DNA of 8,566 bases. It comes from Pseudanabaena sp. CAN_BIN31 (GTDB lineage Bacteria; Cyanobacteriota; Cyanobacteriia; Pseudanabaenales; Pseudanabaenaceae). A program made the position numbers and the translations under genes. The notes under the pieces are model-generated. The model searched no databases, was not told where the DNA came from, and was given only the letters and a program-made list of their open reading frames with translations. The DNA is taken from contig JAJAZG010000516.1 of NCBI GenBank assembly GCA_026785865.1, forward strand, positions 1 to 8,566, in the 5' to 3' direction. Of this stretch, positions 5,403 through 8,566 are shown piece by piece. Each line of letters opens with the position of its first letter. The stretch's first letter is position 1.

Positions 5403-6635
5403 TTAACTAGAAGTATCTGTTGAATCAATTGGCGATATTACTTCTATCTGTTTGTCAGAACCAAGTATATATTTATTAATTTGTTCACTAATCTTATCAT
5501 TACCCGCAGCTTTAGATATAAAAGAAGTCGCACCGACAAGTTTTGATCTAAGGCGATCAACAAACGTGTCATTACTGGTCAAAATCAGAATCGGCGTATC
5601 CTTAAATTCTGGTATACGGCGGATTTGGGTGCAGAGTTCATAACCACCAACGATCGGCATCACCAAATCTAAAATAATCATCTCTGGTCGATGTTCGACT
5701 AGTAATGGCAATACATTAATAGAATCTCGAATTCCCAAGAAACCAAGTCCAAATTTTGCAACTATCTGTTCAATGGTTGCACATACTTGATTGCTATCAT
5801 CCACACAAGCAATCAGAGGGCGTAGTAATTCTAGGTTCTGGTTGTCTTCCATTAACTTAGCAGGTTCCTGTTTTGCTGATTCACTTAATAAAAGAGGTGA
5901 GATTGGAGATTGAATATCCGCAACTTCTACTAAACCGACCATGCCTCGGTGATAATAGGCTAGCAATGACTGTACGAGAGTCAGCAAATCTTTTTTCATC
6001 CATGTCGATAACTCTCGTAGCGATCGCCTACCATCAAGGACAGTAATCAAAGTTTTGTAAGTAAGTTCCGAAGCTTCTTGTTTAAGTTGATGAGGACGCT
6101 TGATCCAAGGTGCAAGATTTGGCGAAAAGTCAGCGATTCCTGATTTGCGCCATGTCAGCCATTCTTGGTGAGCGAGATCGAGCGCTTTTTCAGCATGAAT
6201 AAGTGAGATTATGGGTGTAATCTCATCTTTAAAATCACAGTAATAGGTAATCCGTTCATTCGCTGCACATTGGATTATGTCAAATAATATTTCCTGCATA
6301 AAACCTTCAACGATCGGCGTGATCTGCTCGCGGTTTAAGACCATCCGTTTCATCAAAACCACCAGCACATGATAATCCCAAAGTCGAATTTCTTCGGAAG
6401 TACGAAAGGAGATCTTGCTGAAGTCTATCTGTAATTTATACTGCCCCATTAATCTTCGCCAACGTCGATTGTGATGCGCCCCGCCCGAAGCCCATACTAA
6501 TCGACCATGGCAATAATAGATGCTCCATTTGCAATCCTTGCTACTATGGAGTTCCAATTTGCCAGTAAATTGTTTTTGACTATAGCCACGCAACTGTTCA
6601 ACAAGGCTATAAACGGCTAGATCGTCTGTATCCAT
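5403..6635 (-). CDS. PatA-type response regulator (N-terminal PATAN/DUF4388 domain, C-terminal REC)
   Basis: This 410-aa protein has the cyanobacterial PatA/PixG/PilG layout. A PATAN (DUF4388-type) domain occupies about residues 1-240, opening with LVEQLRGYSQKQFTGKLEL and the YCHGRLVWASGG segment. A variable linker (about 241-270) leads to a CheY-like receiver (272-392). The receiver is complete: acidic pair Asp279/Asp280, phosphoacceptor Asp323 in ILDLVMP, Thr353 and Lys375. There is no DNA-binding or enzymatic output domain. Known PATAN-REC proteins act in type IV pilus phototaxis (PixG, PilG, and PixE, which binds the pilus motor ATPase PilB1) or heterocyst pattern (PatA). The usual pil/pix partners (CheY, CheW, MCP, hybrid CheA) are absent, so this is an orphan and its histidine kinase is elsewhere. 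It may be cotranscribed with the pRiA4b-domain gene downstream. There is no clear Shine-Dalgarno sequence, and a HIP1 site lies at 6020-6027. Confidence 0.88.
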   Translation of the reverse strand: MDTDDLAVYSLVEQLRGYSQKQFTGKLELHSSKDCKWSIYYCHGRLVWASGGAHHNRRWRRLMGQYKLQIDFSKISFRTSEEIRLWDYHVLVVLMKRMVLNREQITPIVEGFMQEILFDIIQCAANERITYYCDFKDEITPIISLIHAEKALDLAHQEWLTWRKSGIADFSPNLAPWIKRPHQLKQEASELTYKTLITVLDGRRSLRELSTWMKKDLLTLVQSLLAYYHRGMVGLVEVADIQSPISPLLLSESAKQEPAKLMEDNQNLELLRPLIACVDDSNQVCATIEQIVAKFGLGFLGIRDSINVLPLLVEHRPEMIILDLVMPIVGGYELCTQIRRIPEFKDTPILILTSNDTFVDRLRSKLVGATSFISKAAGNDKISEQINKYILGSDKQIEVISPIDSTDTSS

Positions 6636-6819
6636 ATATCTTAGAAACTGATTTATCTAGTGTAAAGAATAGAATAATTCACTCTTATTAAAAGCTTATT
6701 TTTAACAATCCTATATTTAAGAGAATACAGCAATTCTCATTATTTATAGTCAATTCTGTAGTATCTTGATTGAGACTTGATGTTCGACATCTTGCAACTT
6801 TTAAGTTTATTTCATACCC
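6636..6819. promoter_or_regulatory. Divergent promoter region with inverted repeat
   Basis: This 184-bp AT-rich spacer lies between the divergent response-regulator and DUF3352 genes and must carry both promoters. GAGAAT (6721-6726) and ATTCTC (6733-6738) form a perfect 6-bp inverted repeat with a 6-bp spacer, typical of a dimeric regulator's operator. TATAGT (6745-6750) is a possible plus-strand -10. No fully convincing -35/-10 pair was found on either strand. Confidence 0.4.
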
Positions 6820-8535
6820 ATGTCGAAGTCATCTAGAAAATCTGCTAAACAAAAACAATCAGCAATGTTGATGTATATCGGCATTGGGGCGGCCGCGATC
6901 GCTACCGTAGCGGGGGGAGCATACTTCTACTTTTCTCAGCGATCGCTTGCTAGTCAAGGAATTTTCGGCGTGGCGGCAGCAATCCCGCAAGAAGCGAAGG
7001 TGGTGATGGCTTTTAATACCAAGTCTGAGCCTTGGAATAAGCTTGCCCAATTTGGCACACCCGCCTCGCAAAAGCTGATCGGTGATGGGATTACCAAATC
7101 ACCATTAAATTCTTTGCTAGTCCAAAGCAAAACTGAATATAGTCGTGATGTGCAACCTTGGCTAGAAGGGGGGTATATCGTTACGGCGTTGGTGCAGAAT
7201 GCCGCACAACCTCAAGCACCTGCGGCGACTTTGGTAATTGCGCCAACTCGCGATCGCGCTAAATCTGATGCTTTTTTGGCAAAATATCGGGAAGCATTGA
7301 TCCAACAAGGGGCGAAATTTAACGCTAAGCAATATAAAGATGTCACCTATTACGAGTCACCTACCCGCGATCCTAATAACAGTGTGGTGACGGCGGATAT
7401 TGGTGGGCAGTATGTGGCGATCGCCACCAGTTCGACCTTAATCCAACAGGCGATCGATACCTATAAAGGCAGCAGTCCCTCCCTCGCTAATAAACCGATT
7501 TTTGCCAAGATATATGGAACTTCTACCCAAACTAAGGTGGCGGAGCCATTGTTGCAGGTTTATCTAGATGGTGATGTGGCGTTGGAGTTTATCGGCTCTC
7601 AAGCCAATCTTAATTTGAATGAAGCAGCGATCGCCCAGTCACGTCGGGAGCTAGATGCGATGACGCTGACTGGTGGCACACAGAAGGAGGGTTTGCGCTT
7701 TGAGATTAATACTTATCTCAAGAATGATAACTCTAGCCCACTTGCCAATAATGAAGCGAAAGTTCTCAATCTTTTACCACAAGAAACTTTTTTATTGGTT
7801 TCGGGCGTAAATCTCTATCAATCTTGGCAGTCACTAGTCGCCCAAGGTAAGGGAAATGCTAGCTCCGCACAACTAATCGAGCAGATTCGCAAAGCCGTAA
7901 AAGATAGTACCAAGCTCGATCTTGATCAAGATATTCTCAAATGGATGAATGGCGAATTTGCGATCGCCGCAATTCCTAATAACCAAGGCATTTTGGCGAA
8001 TTCGGGGTTTGGGTTTGCGGCGATTGTTCAAGCCAGCGATCAAAATGCTGCCAAAACTACGCTTGAAAAAATCGATAAAGTTGCCCAAGCCAATTCTGGC
8101 GGACTACTGCCAAAGGGAGTCGATCTCAAGTCGAAACAAATTGGTGATAAATCCGTAGTCACTTGGGCGATCGGTAATACCACCGTGGCAACACGCGGCA
8201 ATTTAGATAACAACTTTGTCTTCTGGTCAATGGGCGGTCTCGCTGATGTCTTCGTGCCTAAACCTGCCCGTACCTTACCCGAAAGCAGTCCATTCCAAAT
8301 CTTGACTACAGGGCTTCCCAAATCTAACGGCGGTTATTTCTATCTAAATATGACCACAGCGCTCACCCTCGCCGATCGCCTATTACCGCCCGAAGTTAAA
8401 TCCAATCCTAACTTTACCGAAGTCCGTTCTGTGCTTGATGCGATTAATGGTATTGCGGTGACTTCCACTAATGTCGATTCTAAGACTACGCGCTTAGATT
8501 TTCTATTCACTCTCCAACCTACACCTGGTAATTAA
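6820..8535 (+). CDS. DUF3352 family membrane-anchored protein
   Basis: This 571-aa protein has a short basic N-terminus (SKSSRKSAKQKQ), one transmembrane helix (about 16-38, LMYIGIGAAAIATVAGGAYFYF) and a large domain on the outer side of the membrane, judged by the positive-inside rule. The sequence matches the cyanobacterial DUF3352 pattern: an AAIPQEAKVVMAFNT strand after the anchor (about 52-66), WLEGGYIVTAL, a TLVIAPTRDRAKSDAFLAKY repeat-like unit (about 137-156) and a second similar half with WMNGEFAIAAIP and FAAIVQASDQNAAKTTLEKI (about 399-418). The two halves suggest an internal duplication. No catalytic motif is seen and the function is unknown. No Shine-Dalgarno precedes the ATG, but the anchor immediately follows this start, which supports it. 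The gene is rich in HIP1 sites (six full octamers), in keeping with an old resident gene. A hairpin repeat follows the stop codon. Confidence 0.85.
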   Translation: MSKSSRKSAKQKQSAMLMYIGIGAAAIATVAGGAYFYFSQRSLASQGIFGVAAAIPQEAKVVMAFNTKSEPWNKLAQFGTPASQKLIGDGITKSPLNSLLVQSKTEYSRDVQPWLEGGYIVTALVQNAAQPQAPAATLVIAPTRDRAKSDAFLAKYREALIQQGAKFNAKQYKDVTYYESPTRDPNNSVVTADIGGQYVAIATSSTLIQQAIDTYKGSSPSLANKPIFAKIYGTSTQTKVAEPLLQVYLDGDVALEFIGSQANLNLNEAAIAQSRRELDAMTLTGGTQKEGLRFEINTYLKNDNSSPLANNEAKVLNLLPQETFLLVSGVNLYQSWQSLVAQGKGNASSAQLIEQIRKAVKDSTKLDLDQDILKWMNGEFAIAAIPNNQGILANSGFGFAAIVQASDQNAAKTTLEKIDKVAQANSGGLLPKGVDLKSKQIGDKSVVTWAIGNTTVATRGNLDNNFVFWSMGGLADVFVPKPARTLPESSPFQILTTGLPKSNGGYFYLNMTTALTLADRLLPPEVKSNPNFTEVRSVLDAINGIAVTSTNVDSKTTRLDFLFTLQPTPGN

Positions 8536-8547
8536 ACCCAAAAAGCT

Positions 8548-8566
8548 GTGGCGCACGCTCCGCGTG
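8548..8566. repeat. GC-rich hairpin repeat, copy 2 (cut by window end)
   Basis: GTGGCGCACGCTCCGCGTG starts 12 nt after the DUF3352 stop codon. CACGC (8554-8558) and GCGTG (8562-8566) form a perfect stem around TCC, and the left arm GTGGCG is still unpaired where the window ends, so the full element is probably longer. It is a close relative of copy 1 at 12-30. Its place just behind a stop codon would suit transcription termination or 3' end protection. Confidence 0.55.

Larger units (their letters stand above)
263..7967. repeat. HIP1 palindromes (GCGATCGC), 16 copies
   Basis: Full octamers start at 263, 862, 1453, 2249, 3438, 3671, 3869, 5007, 5136, 6020, 6895, 6939, 7250, 7417, 7627 and 7960. 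HIP1 is the highly iterated palindrome typical of many cyanobacterial genomes. All copies fall inside coding regions, and many near-matches (CGATCG) occur too. None lies between 2257 and 3437, which includes the unusual part of proS. Confidence 0.95.

Noticed and set aside
263..7967. HIP1 palindromes as CRISPR-like or regulatory repeats
   Set aside because: They are irregularly spaced, inside genes, and are the known genome-wide cyanobacterial octamer.

Overview
The window is chromosomal-looking DNA from a cyanobacterium. The clearest sign is the palindrome GCGATCGC (HIP1), found at 16 or more places in 8.6 kb. The gene content agrees: an orange-carotenoid-protein (OCP) C-terminal-domain homologue, a PATAN-REC (PatA-type) response regulator, a DUF3352 membrane protein and a cyanobacterial-type prolyl-tRNA synthetase. 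A Pseudanabaena-like lineage is my guess from general look; nothing here proves the genus.

Layout. At 1-540 a GC-rich hairpin repeat at the very edge is followed by a small NTF2-fold gene (92-499, +). It keeps the Tyr and Trp that hold the carotenoid in OCP, and it ends in a long hairpin containing its own stop codon. Facing it at 537-890 (-) is a small exported or membrane-anchored protein. Directly upstream of that, on the same strand, is a broken CsbD-family stress-protein gene (about 933-1098, -) that ordinary gene calling would miss. The rest of the spacer up to 1401 holds a 13-bp near-identical direct repeat spaced exactly 60 bp and a small hairpin. A 100-aa cyanobacterial conserved protein follows (1402-1704, +), then proS (1895-3973, +). 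The editing region of proS is unusually long, AT-rich and free of HIP1 sites. A strong bidirectional terminator (3972-4002) separates proS from two minus-strand genes: a 443-aa protein with a C-terminal pRiA4b ORF-3-like domain (4001-5332) and, 70 bp upstream of it, an orphan PATAN-REC response regulator (5403-6635). A 184-bp divergent promoter region leads to a DUF3352 protein (6820-8535, +). A second copy of the GC-rich hairpin repeat follows its stop codon and runs off the window.

Function. The genes do not form one pathway. The left part has a stress and photoprotection flavour (carotenoid-binding domain, CsbD remnant, small envelope protein). proS is housekeeping. The PATAN-REC regulator and its pRiA4b-domain neighbour may share a transcript. 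I see no CRISPR array, transposase, phage gene, tRNA, rRNA or recognisable defence island. The observations most worth following are the CsbD pseudogene, the enlarged proS editing domain, the OCP-CTD homologue and the hairpin repeats at both edges.
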